Of a DNA stretch of 18,540 nucleotides, positions 8,180 through 15,680 are shown in pieces. Made by a program: the position numbers and the translations under genes. Below the pieces are notes generated by a model. The model saw only the letters and a list, made by a program, of their open reading frames with translations. It did no database searches and was not told the origin of the DNA. The stretch spans positions 1 to 18,540 of the forward strand of contig JAEXYZ010000113.1 in the NCBI GenBank assembly GCA_023405135.1, read 5' to 3'. The first letter of the stretch is position 1. Every line of letters starts with the position of its first letter. Source of the stretch: Bacillota bacterium (GTDB lineage: Bacteria; Bacillota; Bacilli; Bacillales_A; Planococcaceae).

Positions 8180-9419
8180 AAATATGAAAAAGGGCTGGTT
8201 TCTAGCTCTTTTTTGTTGTTACTTCCTTCATCTTTCTTCAGTTTCCTATGCTTCTAACGATTATCAACAACAAATAACAGATGCTAAGGAGCATAATACG
8301 ATAACGATTAACAATAAAACAATTCAAGATCCAATTTATATTACAAAACCTATTCATCTTATTTTAACAAATACAACTTTAGAGCAACCGATTCATGTAG
8401 AAGCTAACAATGTAATAATTGAGGGAGGACTATTTACAGGTAAAGAAGGGATAGTCGCAAGTAATATTAGGGATATATCAATTAAAGACAGTCAATTTCA
8501 AACGACAAATGAACCAATATTAATTAAGGAATCTCAAAACATTAAAATACAAAATATTTCTGTAGATTTAGGTGAAAATCATTATTCCAATTTAGCCCAT
8601 GGTATTACAATTTTTGATTCAAAGGATATTTCGTTGTTAACTAACGAAATTCGAAGAACGCAAGATGCAATTTATATTGAAAATAGTGAGAATATAAAAA
8701 TCATTGGAAATGAATTAGAAAAGGGACGATACGGAACCCATCTTATGTATGTCAAAAATGTTGAGATAACTAATAATGAAATACAACAATACATTACTGC
8801 TATTATGGCAATGGAAAGTGAAAATATAGCTATTACAAACAATTTGTTGCAATTTCAAGATTCTTTAAATAGTAGTGCAATTACACTATATCAAACAAAT
8901 AAGGGAGTTATTTTTCAAAATTTGATAAAGGAAAACTCAAAGGCCATTCAACTTCAGCAAATCAAAAATTTTGATATTGTTGATAACCAATTTTGGGGAA
9001 ATGTACTCGTATTACAAAGTATAAAAACGGAAAAAATCCTTTTTGAAAATAATCAATTACAAGCTAATGTTTTAACTGTATCAAGTCAAACAGATGGAAT
9101 CACATTATCTCATAATATGTATGACGATTATTCAGGCGACGATGTGGATGGAGATGGAATTGGTGATTCACCATATCGAGCTACAACGACATTTGGTCAA
9201 TGGGTATTACAAAATCCTCAATATCAATATTTTATTGGTGGCAGTTCTACGATGTTATTAGAAAAATTAGACACAAATAGTTCAGCTAATATATTGCAAG
9301 ATGATTATCCAAAGGTGAACAAGCATGTAAGTTGGACAATCTCATTTAAGCCATTTTATTTCGTTGTAGGAATATTGCTTTTATTTGTACTATGGAGAAT
9401 ATGGAGGAAATTACGATGA
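8172..9419 (+). CDS. nosD: NosD-like periplasmic-type beta-helix maturation protein
   Basis: NosD works with the NosFY ABC transporter in assembly of the copper centre of nitrous oxide reductase. The 415-residue product has an N-terminal export signal (to about residue 28, ending SSVSYA), many short repeats of the right-handed parallel beta-helix type (recurring NIKI, NEI and DIS units with Asn/Ile ladders, about 60-330), a DDVDGDGIGDSPY acidic loop near 320-335 typical of NosD, and a C-terminal membrane segment (FYFVVGILLLFVLW) before a basic end. The start is placed at ATG 8172, which overlaps the previous stop by 8 bp and has AAGGA upstream; a longer in-frame extension to 8094 would run inside nosL and lacks a signal at its start. 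The anchor suggests the beta-helix faces outside. Confidence 0.88.
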   Translation: MDKNMKKGWFLALFCCYFLHLSSVSYASNDYQQQITDAKEHNTITINNKTIQDPIYITKPIHLILTNTTLEQPIHVEANNVIIEGGLFTGKEGIVASNIRDISIKDSQFQTTNEPILIKESQNIKIQNISVDLGENHYSNLAHGITIFDSKDISLLTNEIRRTQDAIYIENSENIKIIGNELEKGRYGTHLMYVKNVEITNNEIQQYITAIMAMESENIAITNNLLQFQDSLNSSAITLYQTNKGVIFQNLIKENSKAIQLQQIKNFDIVDNQFWGNVLVLQSIKTEKILFENNQLQANVLTVSSQTDGITLSHNMYDDYSGDDVDGDGIGDSPYRATTTFGQWVLQNPQYQYFIGGSSTMLLEKLDTNSSANILQDDYPKVNKHVSWTISFKPFYFVVGILLLFVLWRIWRKLR

Positions 9420-9871
9420 AAAAGTTAGTTTCGATTAGTTTTATGACAGCTGCTATACTTGCAGGATGTGGTTCAGTAGATACGTCACCAAGAACGATTG
9501 ATGCCGAAACAGATATTTGCGAAATATGCAATATGGGTATTACAAGTATGGACTATGCTGCCCAGGCAATTTTATCGAATAATGATTATCAAGTATTTGA
9601 TGACTTAGGATGTTTAATAGAATTTTTACAAACGACTGATAAGAAAGTGGAAGTTGCGTACATTAAATCGGCTGATACTGGTGAGTGGGTTGATGTAAAA
9701 AAAGCGACATATCTTTACTCTTCAAATTACTGGACACCAATGAATTATGGTGTACTTGCATTTGCCTCACAAGAAGGAGCTTCTCAATATGCGAAAGAAA
9801 ACGGTGAAGGAGAAAGTGTAGCATACGATGATTTGCTAACAACCTTTAATTGGGGAGTGCATACACATTGA
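9416..9871 (+). CDS. nosL: NosL copper chaperone lipoprotein (second copy)
   Basis: This is a 151-residue lipoprotein: signal peptide with lipobox LAGC (Cys18), then CEICNMG (Cys35, Cys38, Met40), FDDLGCL and the PMNYG block, ending soon after the core domain as in standard NosL. The family binds one Cu(I) and supplies it to the NosDFY/NosZ system at the outer membrane face. The ATG at 9416 overlaps the nosD stop (ATGA) and has ATGGAGGAAA as ribosome site; the earlier ATG at 9392 lies within nosD and would spoil the signal peptide. Compared with the first NosL-like gene it lacks the Met/His tail. Two paralogues in one operon are unusual. Confidence 0.9.
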   Translation: MKKLVSISFMTAAILAGCGSVDTSPRTIDAETDICEICNMGITSMDYAAQAILSNNDYQVFDDLGCLIEFLQTTDKKVEVAYIKSADTGEWVDVKKATYLYSSNYWTPMNYGVLAFASQEGASQYAKENGEGESVAYDDLLTTFNWGVHTH

Positions 9872-10659
9872 TTCAAGCTGAACTTAAACAATTATTTCGA
9901 AGTAAATGGATTTATATAGTCCTTACGATCTTTGTTGTATTATTTGTTTCTATTTTTATGCTTCAACAATTAAATAATAGTGGTGGATTCGATCGTTTTC
10001 AATCCTCACTTTTAAACTTATTACTTTTTTTATTGCCATTATTTATTCTAACAGTTGGTGCAATGAGTATTGCCGCAGATACGGAATCGGGTTGGTATAC
10101 ATTGCTTAGAACATACCCGGTGACGATAGAACAATATATCGCTACGAAGTATATTGCCCTTTGTTTTGTTTTTTTATTTGGATTAGCAATTACTGAAGGT
10201 CTGTTACTTTTATTAGGTAGTTTTTTAGGTATATCTATTAGTCCACTGTTCTTTTTATATACATTAATCATCATTATAGTAATGTGTGGCATCAGTGTTT
10301 TTCTTGGCACATTAGCTCAAAATCGTTTACATGCATTAGGTATTAGTTTGGCTGTATGGTCATTTTTTTCGTTGTTGAGTAGTTATGTAGTCATGGCACT
10401 AGGGACAGTTATTCCCCAAAATTTATATGAAAAACTAATCTATTTACAGGTACATTTAAATATTTTAGATTGGCTTCGTTATTTATATTTAATTGATATT
10501 GAACAAACAGGAATGCTTGGCAAATCCTTTTATTATATGTCTCAATTTTATCGTACTCCCTATGGTACTGTGATGCGTTTTGTATTTACATTATGTTGGT
10601 TACTATTAGCTTTAACATTTGCCTATATACAGTTGAATAGAAGGGAAAAACGCACATGA
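9868..10659 (+). CDS. nosY: NosY-like ABC-2 type permease
   Basis: This 263-residue integral membrane protein has about six hydrophobic segments (near residues 10-30, 45-67, 92-115, 120-145, 150-175 and 235-252, counted from TTG 9868), in the ABC-2 permease pattern of NosY. It starts QAELKQLFRSKWIYI, a usual amphipathic lead-in before the first helix. With NosF it forms the ABC transporter that, with NosD, supports Cu-site assembly in nitrous oxide reductase. The start is probably TTG 9868, overlapping the nosL stop as TTGA, with TGGGGAG at 9851-9857; an in-frame TTG at 9850 has no comparable site. Coupling by overlap with both neighbours implies fixed stoichiometric expression. Confidence 0.87.
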   Translation: MIQAELKQLFRSKWIYIVLTIFVVLFVSIFMLQQLNNSGGFDRFQSSLLNLLLFLLPLFILTVGAMSIAADTESGWYTLLRTYPVTIEQYIATKYIALCFVFLFGLAITEGLLLLLGSFLGISISPLFFLYTLIIIIVMCGISVFLGTLAQNRLHALGISLAVWSFFSLLSSYVVMALGTVIPQNLYEKLIYLQVHLNILDWLRYLYLIDIEQTGMLGKSFYYMSQFYRTPYGTVMRFVFTLCWLLLALTFAYIQLNRREKRT

Positions 10660-11342
10660 TTGTAGTAGAAGAATTAAGAAAACAATATAAAAAGGGACAA
10701 GAAATTGGACCAATTTCATATACAATGACGCCAGGTAAGATTATTGCTTTAGTAGGAGAGAATGGAGCAGGTAAAAGTACTTTTATGAAACTTTTAATGG
10801 GACACATAACATCAGATGGAGGAACGATAGAAGGCATAAATATAGAAAAGATTCATTATATGCCAGACGATTTAAATTTCCCATCAACTTTAAAAGTACA
10901 AGAGATTATAAATTTATTAGGGAAGTTAAAAGGTGTACCACTTAAAGTGCAACAACATTATTTAGAAATAACGGGATTATTAGATAAGCAAACTAAATTT
11001 GTTCATCAATTATCTAAAGGAATGCGTCAAAGATTAAATTGGGCACAAAGTATGCTTGGTGAAGGCGATTTATTAATTTTAGATGAGCCAACAAATGGGC
11101 TTGATCCACTTTGGATAAATCGTATGAAGCAAGAGCTGATTACTCAAAGAAATAATGGGAAAACGATTTTATATTCAACGCATTTACTAGCATCAGTTGA
11201 AGAAATAGCGGATGAAGTAATATTTATGCATCAAGGAAAAGTAATTGCTTCAGGTAGTGTAGAAGAATTGAAGACAACGTATCAAAAGGACACATTAGAA
11301 TTACTATGGCTCAAATTATTTGAGGAACAGGTGAAGCTATGA
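10656..11342 (+). CDS. nosF: NosF-like ABC transporter ATP-binding protein
   Basis: The 228-residue cytoplasmic ATPase has Walker A GENGAGKST (residues 34-42), a signature LSKGM in place of LSGGQ (119-123), Walker B LLILDE (139-144), a D-loop in NGLD and the switch His in STH (176). Length and motifs fit the NosF/CcmA class of short ABC subunits working with ABC-2 permeases. It should energise NosY. ATG overlaps the nosY stop (ATGA) and its own stop overlaps the next ATG. All catalytic residues are present, so the transporter appears functional. Confidence 0.9.
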   Translation: MIVVEELRKQYKKGQEIGPISYTMTPGKIIALVGENGAGKSTFMKLLMGHITSDGGTIEGINIEKIHYMPDDLNFPSTLKVQEIINLLGKLKGVPLKVQQHYLEITGLLDKQTKFVHQLSKGMRQRLNWAQSMLGEGDLLILDEPTNGLDPLWINRMKQELITQRNNGKTILYSTHLLASVEEIADEVIFMHQGKVIASGSVEELKTTYQKDTLELLWLKLFEEQVKL

Positions 11343-11866
11343 AAAAATGGTTTTCAATTGTATTGATTTGTAGCCTATGTGTAATTGTTGCTTTTCAGTT
11401 TATTAAGAGCGATAAATCAGTTAATAATACTGCTCAATCATTAAATAGCCAATTGTCATCAAAATCAGTAGCTAATTTTACACTGGAAAATTTATCTGAT
11501 CATACAGACGTATCACTTTATGATTTTATTGGTAAACCGGTTATACTATCTTTTTGGGCTTCATGGTGCAAACCATGTCAAACCGAACTAATAGAAGTAG
11601 AGAAGTTTGCTGATAATAACCCACATATTCAACTTTTAGCAATAAATATTACTGCTAAAGATTCAGTAAAGGATGTAAAAGCCTTTGTTAATAAGCATGC
11701 ATTAGATTTTACTGTTTTACTAGATAATGATGGTGAGATTAGTAAACGCTTCGGTGCATTTACAATTCCAACAACAATTGTATTAAATGAAAAGTTAGAA
11801 ATAGAGCATGAAGTATACGGGCCGATAGATGGGAATTATTTAAACAATATATTCAGTGAAGGATGA
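11339..11866 (+). CDS. Membrane-anchored TlpA/ResA-like thiol-disulfide oxidoreductase
   Basis: The 175-residue protein has an N-terminal signal anchor (WFSIVLICSLCVIVAFQ, about residues 4-20), then a thioredoxin-fold domain with WASWCKPC (Cys77, Cys80) and the cis-proline loop in FTIPTT. This is the architecture of ResA, TlpA and Sco-associated thioredoxins, which reduce cysteine pairs outside the cell membrane. As the last gene of the nos-type operon, with an ATGA overlap, it probably keeps the Cys pairs of the two NosL proteins, or of an exported copper enzyme, reduced for metal loading; that role is inferred from position. The family assignment is firm and the partner is not. Confidence 0.88.
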   Translation: MKKWFSIVLICSLCVIVAFQFIKSDKSVNNTAQSLNSQLSSKSVANFTLENLSDHTDVSLYDFIGKPVILSFWASWCKPCQTELIEVEKFADNNPHIQLLAINITAKDSVKDVKAFVNKHALDFTVLLDNDGEISKRFGAFTIPTTIVLNEKLEIEHEVYGPIDGNYLNNIFSEG

Positions 11867-11926
11867 AATAGCATACTTATTTTTTAGCTTTTAGGGAAAT
11901 GAATATCCTGTTTAAAGTAGTAGTTG

Positions 11927-11958
11927 ACGTTGATCCAGCGATGGATGAACGTTTTTTT
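11927..11958 (+). terminator. Terminator of the nos-type operon
   Basis: ACGTTGATCC (11927-11936) pairs with 11943-11952 apart from one G-G mismatch, loop of six bases, followed directly by seven T residues. It lies 60 bp after the last stop. Confidence 0.75.
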
Positions 11959-11987
11959 AAATCCTAAATATTGGAGGTGGTTAAATT

Positions 11988-12045
11988 TAACGTTACATTA
12001 TATTAAAAAGTACACACTTCAAACTGTATACATATGATAACGTTA
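11988..12045. repeat. Two TAACGTTA palindromes, 50 bp apart
   Basis: The perfect 8-bp palindrome TAACGTTA occurs at 11988-11995 and again at 12038-12045. The second copy overlaps the end of a possible promoter -10 element and the expected transcription start of the ferritin-cupin gene. A spacing of exactly 50 bp puts the copies roughly on the same face of the helix. They could form an operator pair; no regulator is identified. Confidence 0.4.
12012..12039 (+). promoter_or_regulatory. Possible sigma-K-type promoter of the ferritin-cupin gene
   Basis: CATATGATA (12031-12039) fits the sporulation sigma-K -10 pattern CATANNNTA, and an AC dinucleotide lies 17 bp upstream (12012-12013) as that consensus asks. 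The start codon follows 32 bp later with AAGAAGGGATTGG between. The same bases contain TATGAT, a fair sigma-A -10, but no good sigma-A -35 is seen, so sporulation control is possible and unproven. Confidence 0.35.
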
Positions 12046-12070
12046 GAAAACTTAAGAAGGGATTGGAATT

Positions 12071-12982
12071 ATGCACTATGAACCCCAACTGTATTCGTCT
12101 TCACAGCATATAAAGGCGTTAGGATCCTCGCCTAATAACAACTTTATAGGAATTCCGCAGTTAACGAAGGATTTGTTAGAGGCGATAATAGGGGAAGCGA
12201 CAGCCATTGATTTTTATAGTCGTTTAGCAAAAATAGCACCAAATCAAAAGGAGCAAAATATTATTTTACACATTATAGAGGATGAAAAAGCTCACTTGAA
12301 AAATTTTTTTGGCCTTTATATGATGCTTACCGGAAAGCGTCCACTGTTTCAAATTAACAAGGTAGAGTTTAATAATTATCGTGAAGGATTAAAAATGGCA
12401 TTTGAAGATGAATTATCGGATTATGAAACTTATCGAAATCATTATCTACTTACACAGGATCCTTTTATTCGAGATGTCTTTTTAAGAGCTTTTACCGATG
12501 AAATTAAACATGCTACACGTTTTAATTTTATCCTTGCACAAACATCTAATTATGATGGGAATACGATAATAAAAGATTATGGTTCGGCACCGTTTGTTGT
12601 AAATATTGACGAGGCGACGAAGAAAAATAACAATTATCGCACGGCTATATGGACAGGAAATCATCTACAGGTCACATTAATGAGTATTAACGTAGGAGAT
12701 GATATTGGTTTAGAAGTTCACCCTGATACAGATCAGTTTTTACGGATTGAAGAAGGGCAAGGCATTGTTCGTATGGGGGATAGCAGAGATCAATTAACAT
12801 TTGAGAGAGAAGTCCGTGATAACTATGCTATTATGGTACCTGCTGGGAAGTGGCATAATGTCATCAATACTGGTGATATACCACTCAAAATATATTCTAT
12901 TTACGCACCGCCACATCATCCTCATGGAACAGTTCATAAAACAAGAGCCGATGCAATGGCAAGTGAAGAGGGACATTATTAA
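12071..12982 (+). CDS. Ferritin-like (rubrerythrin-type) domain fused to a cupin
   Basis: The 303-residue protein has two parts. Residues about 30-155 form a four-helix ferritin-like domain with a full set of diiron ligands: Glu42, Glu72 with His75 (EDEKAH), a glutamate in FEDELSDYE (112-119), and Glu144 with His147 (DEIKH). Residues about 190-285 form a cupin of the EVHPDTDQF type. Its first motif has His217 and Gln222 instead of the usual HxH...E set, and its second motif is PAGKWHNVIN (His262). A His-rich stretch (PPHHPHG) follows. The pairing suggests an iron or oxygen-linked role such as peroxide handling or metal storage, but no reaction can be named. AAGAAGGGATTGG precedes ATG 12071. 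The gene is monocistronic and possibly sporulation-controlled. Cytoplasmic: no signal or membrane segment. Confidence 0.85.
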   Translation: MHYEPQLYSSSQHIKALGSSPNNNFIGIPQLTKDLLEAIIGEATAIDFYSRLAKIAPNQKEQNIILHIIEDEKAHLKNFFGLYMMLTGKRPLFQINKVEFNNYREGLKMAFEDELSDYETYRNHYLLTQDPFIRDVFLRAFTDEIKHATRFNFILAQTSNYDGNTIIKDYGSAPFVVNIDEATKKNNNYRTAIWTGNHLQVTLMSINVGDDIGLEVHPDTDQFLRIEEGQGIVRMGDSRDQLTFEREVRDNYAIMVPAGKWHNVINTGDIPLKIYSIYAPPHHPHGTVHKTRADAMASEEGHY

Positions 12983-12983
12983 G

Positions 12984-13082
12984 GTTGGATCACATACCCG
13001 GGATTCGGTCATATAACATGAGATTGGGTCACATAACCCAAGATTCGGTCACATAACGTAAAATTGGGGCACATAAGTAAAA
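12984..13082. repeat. Five-copy 20-bp direct repeat array
   Basis: Imperfect tandem units start at 12984 (19 bp), 13003, 13023, 13043 and 13063. The clearest copy reads ATTCGGTCACATAACGTAAA (13043-13062). The core (G)GTCACATAAC is kept in most copies. There is no spacer between units. The array fills the gap between two convergent genes, and the last unit provides the left arm of the terminator at 13061-13095. Confidence 0.8.
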
Positions 13083-13095
13083 TGAGCCCCAATTT
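13061..13095. terminator. Bidirectional terminator between convergent genes
   Basis: AAATTGGGGC (13061-13070) pairs perfectly with GCCCCAATTT (13086-13095), loop of 15 bases. T residues end the right arm on the plus strand and four T residues follow on the minus strand. It separates the ferritin-cupin gene from the end of the thiamin-type operon. Confidence 0.75.
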
Positions 13096-13112
13096 CGATG
13101 AAAGTAAATCAA

Positions 13113-13883
13113 TTAAATACCATAAAATCTCTTCGTATTTTCATACAAAGTTCGCGCTGTTTCTTCAACTGATCGATTGTGAAGCTGCGCGATTTTTTCT
13201 ATAGAATGCACTATCATTTTCGGCTTAGTCAGCTTGTTTGTAAAAGGTCCTTCAAATGGCCAAGGACCATCTGTTTCTACCATCATGAGTTCAATGGGAT
13301 ACATGCGAACTAGCTGTTGAATTTCATCCTCATATAAAACATCAGGCGTTATAGAAATAAAATACCTATTATTAATCATCCGTTTAACAATGACTTCATC
13401 TCCTTTAAACCAATGGAAATGTGCTTTTGTAACGCCATGTTTTTCAAGTAAGTCACAAGCAATTTGTGCATCCTCATAAACAGCATGGAGCACAATCGGC
13501 TTGTTCCATGTTACAGAAACCTGAATAAAACGCTCTAGCAATTCAATATAAGGCTGGTAATCTAGCTGATTTTTACTTTCCAACTTCTTATAATATGGTA
13601 GCCCAACCTCTCCAATTGCTACCATTTCATGGACATGCTGTTTCATCCATAAAAAAAGTGCATTTACATCTTGAGAAGAAGGGATTTGTTGTTCCGGATG
13701 GAAACCATATGCTAGCTTAACACGAGCATCCTCAACCCAAAAACTACGATTTTTAATACAGGACGCTAAATCAAAAGATACGGCAATTAACGCTTCAATT
13801 TTATGTTCAGTTAAACTTGATAAAATATAGTTTCGATCTTTCTCTTCATATTTGTCAAGATGAATATGCGCATCGATTATCAT
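13113..13883 (-). CDS. TatD-family metal-dependent hydrolase, last gene of a TPP-riboswitch operon
   Basis: The 256-residue TIM-barrel amidohydrolase has all TatD metal ligands: HIH (His6, His8), Glu92 in GEVGLPYY, His133 in VLHA, His157 in FHWF, and Asp205 in ETDGPWP. TatD proteins are often DNases or D-aminoacyl-tRNA-type hydrolases, but the superfamily is broad. The start overlaps the ATPase stop by 4 bp, so it belongs to the thiamin-precursor uptake operon and should be under riboswitch control. This position suggests hydrolysis of an imported pyrimidine (for example a formylamino-pyrimidine), a role held elsewhere by YlmB. That is a guess from context; a housekeeping TatD role is the alternative. 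Confidence 0.85.
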   Translation of the reverse strand: MIIDAHIHLDKYEEKDRNYILSSLTEHKIEALIAVSFDLASCIKNRSFWVEDARVKLAYGFHPEQQIPSSQDVNALFLWMKQHVHEMVAIGEVGLPYYKKLESKNQLDYQPYIELLERFIQVSVTWNKPIVLHAVYEDAQIACDLLEKHGVTKAHFHWFKGDEVIVKRMINNRYFISITPDVLYEDEIQQLVRMYPIELMMVETDGPWPFEGPFTNKLTKPKMIVHSIEKIAQLHNRSVEETARTLYENTKRFYGI

Positions 13884-14617
13884 TCAACGATTTCCTCCTT
13901 AATGTGTTGGAAAATTTGTTGTTTTAAATTGAAAAACTCAGTTGTTTCAAGTAGGTTTTCACTTCTTGGTCTCGAAAAAGGGATAGAGATTTCTGCCTTC
14001 ACAGTTGCTGGTCTTTTCGATAACACATAAATTCGATCAGCTAAAAATATCGCTTCCTCAATGTTATGGGTAATAAATAAAACAGACTTTCGGTTTTCCT
14101 CCCAAACCGAAAGGAGCCATTTTTGCATTTTAATTCGTGTAAATTCATCTAAGGCTGAAAAAGGTTCATCTAAACAAAGTAGGCTTTGTTTACTAAGCAA
14201 AGCTCGGATAAATGAAACACGTTGCTTCATCCCTCCAGATAATTCGATTGGATAGGAGTTTTCAAATTCTGCAAGTCCCACTTTTTCTAGCCACAGTCTT
14301 GCTTCCTCAATGTTTGGTTTGCCTGTTAATTCTGTTGCAAGCACGACATTTTCTAATACTGTCCTCCATGGAAAGAGAGAAGGCTGCTGAGGCATATAGC
14401 TAATCAATCCTTTTTTTCCATTAATTATTTCATTATTTAATGCAATGGTGCCTTGTTCAGGTTTGATAATGCCGCCTATTAGTTGAAATAACGTGCTTTT
14501 TCCGCTGCCAGAAGGTCCGAGGATGGCAACAAACTCTCGGTCTTTTACGTGTAAATTAATATTTTTTAATACTGGAAGATCTCCATAAGTTTTTTCTAAA
14601 TTAAGGATTGTTAGCAT
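13880..14617 (-). CDS. thiZ: ABC transporter ATPase for thiamin-precursor uptake (ThiZ-like)
   Basis: The 245-residue ATP-binding protein of the nitrate/taurine/HMP importer class has Walker A GPSGSGKST (residues 34-42), a Q-loop in SYMPQQPSLFPW, signature LSGGMKQR, Walker B LLCLDEP and a switch His in THNIEEA. It drives the permease encoded just upstream. The start is taken as ATG 14617, one base after the permease stop, with GAGGG 8 bp before it; a GTG at 14626 overlapping the permease is possible. The specificity call (pyrimidine moiety of thiamin, as for ThiXYZ of Bacillus halodurans) rests on the TPP riboswitch and the binding protein. Confidence 0.88.
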   Translation of the reverse strand: MLTILNLEKTYGDLPVLKNINLHVKDREFVAILGPSGSGKSTLFQLIGGIIKPEQGTIALNNEIINGKKGLISYMPQQPSLFPWRTVLENVVLATELTGKPNIEEARLWLEKVGLAEFENSYPIELSGGMKQRVSFIRALLSKQSLLCLDEPFSALDEFTRIKMQKWLLSVWEENRKSVLFITHNIEEAIFLADRIYVLSKRPATVKAEISIPFSRPRSENLLETTEFFNLKQQIFQHIKEEIVE

Positions 14618-14618
14618 C

Positions 14619-15377
14619 CTATACACCCTCGTTTCTACCTTTAACTAATAGTCTTTCAACGAATCGAATTACCCCGAACAACAAGATGCTTAATAACATA
14701 ATGAAGAAAATTGCTACGAATACCCGGTCGATACGGAAAGAGGATTGTGCAAGAGTCATATATACCCCAATACCTTGCTTTGCACCAAGCCATTCTGAAA
14801 TAACAGCGCCCATCACACTATATGTTGCAGATATTTTAAGCCCTGAAAAAATTGAGGGGAGGGCATGAGGCATTTCAAGCTTCCAAAAAATTTGATTTCG
14901 AGTTGCCCCAATCATTTGCATATAATGCTTTAACTCAGGAGCCGTTTGTCTAAATCCATCCATGCTTGCGACAACAATAGGGAAAAAGCACACAAGACTA
15001 ATGACAATAAGTTTCGGTAATAGCCCAAACCCAAACCAAATAATGAGTAGGGGAGCTAAAACGATTGTTGGGATATTTTGCGATAAAATAAGCAATGGAT
15101 AAAGAATTTCATTTACTTTTGGTAATCGATAAAGAACGGTTGCGATGAAAAGTCCAACACTGCATCCAATAGTTAAGCCAAGTAAAGTCAAATTGATAGT
15201 AGAAATTAAGTGTCCATAAAAATCGCCAAAGCCAATGGAAACCTCCTTAATGACATCACTCGGAGCAGGTAGTAGCCACATCGGTGTAGCAGTTATACGC
15301 ACAAGTAGTTCCCAAATTATAAACAGAACGAGGAGGAAGAGAACTAATCTTCCCCCTCGTTGCCACATTTTTTGCAT
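14619..15377 (-). CDS. thiX: ABC transporter permease for thiamin-precursor uptake (ThiX-like)
   Basis: The 252-residue membrane protein has about six hydrophobic segments, starting with LVLFLLVLFIIWELLV (about residues 11-26). The cytoplasmic EAA-type loop is visible as MIGATRNQIFWKLEMPHALP (about 155-174), which contacts the ATPase. This is the binding-protein-dependent permease pattern of the SsuC/TauC/ThiX class. The start ATG overlaps the stop of the preceding thiamin-binding gene by one base (TAATG), so translation is coupled. Specificity is inferred from the operon and riboswitch. Confidence 0.88.
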   Translation of the reverse strand: MQKMWQRGGRLVLFLLVLFIIWELLVRITATPMWLLPAPSDVIKEVSIGFGDFYGHLISTINLTLLGLTIGCSVGLFIATVLYRLPKVNEILYPLLILSQNIPTIVLAPLLIIWFGFGLLPKLIVISLVCFFPIVVASMDGFRQTAPELKHYMQMIGATRNQIFWKLEMPHALPSIFSGLKISATYSVMGAVISEWLGAKQGIGVYMTLAQSSFRIDRVFVAIFFIMLLSILLFGVIRFVERLLVKGRNEGV

Positions 15378-15667
15378 TAGCGATATTTCTCCGTTAATGT
15401 CTGCATTGTAATGCCGCTTGGTTGATATAATATCTTTACTTGTGTGATTACATTTGGACTACCTAACTCAATCATTTTTTCATTCATTTTTTCAATGATA
15501 GCTAGAAGCTCAGAAAGTTCACCTTCCATTGTTGTTTCTAATGGATGAACCTCGTACTTTACACCTGAACCATCGATAACTGCAATTGCAGCATCGACAA
15601 ACGGAATAACATCTTCTGGATTATTTGTTTTAGGAATAATTTGTACACTAATTAATGAATTCGCCAT
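15377..15667 (-). CDS. MTH1187/YkoF-type thiamin-binding protein
   Basis: This small 96-residue protein of the UPF0045/MTH1187 fold starts SLISVQIIPKTNNPEDVIPF, followed by YEVHPLETTMEGEL and ending LYQPSGITMQTLTEKYR. YkoF in B. subtilis contains two such domains, binds thiamin or its pyrimidine part, and is found with thiamin transport genes. There is no signal peptide, so it should be cytoplasmic. AGGAGAG lies before the start, 13 bp after the binding-protein stop. Its place between binding protein and permease supports a role in sensing or holding the imported ligand; the exact role is unknown. Confidence 0.85.
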   Translation of the reverse strand: MANSLISVQIIPKTNNPEDVIPFVDAAIAVIDGSGVKYEVHPLETTMEGELSELLAIIEKMNEKMIELGSPNVITQVKILYQPSGITMQTLTEKYR

Positions 15668-15680
15668 TTTTTACGCTCTC

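Noticed and set aside
12794..13016. Overlapping frames on both strands at the end of the ferritin-cupin gene
   Set aside because: They overlap the conserved cupin motifs and the repeat array, with no own ribosome site or domain.
12984..13082. CRISPR array
   Set aside because: The 20-bp units are contiguous, imperfect and have no spacers; no cas gene is nearby.
14061..14868. Plus-strand frames opposite the ATPase and permease genes
   Set aside because: They are antisense shadows of strongly conserved ABC transporter genes.
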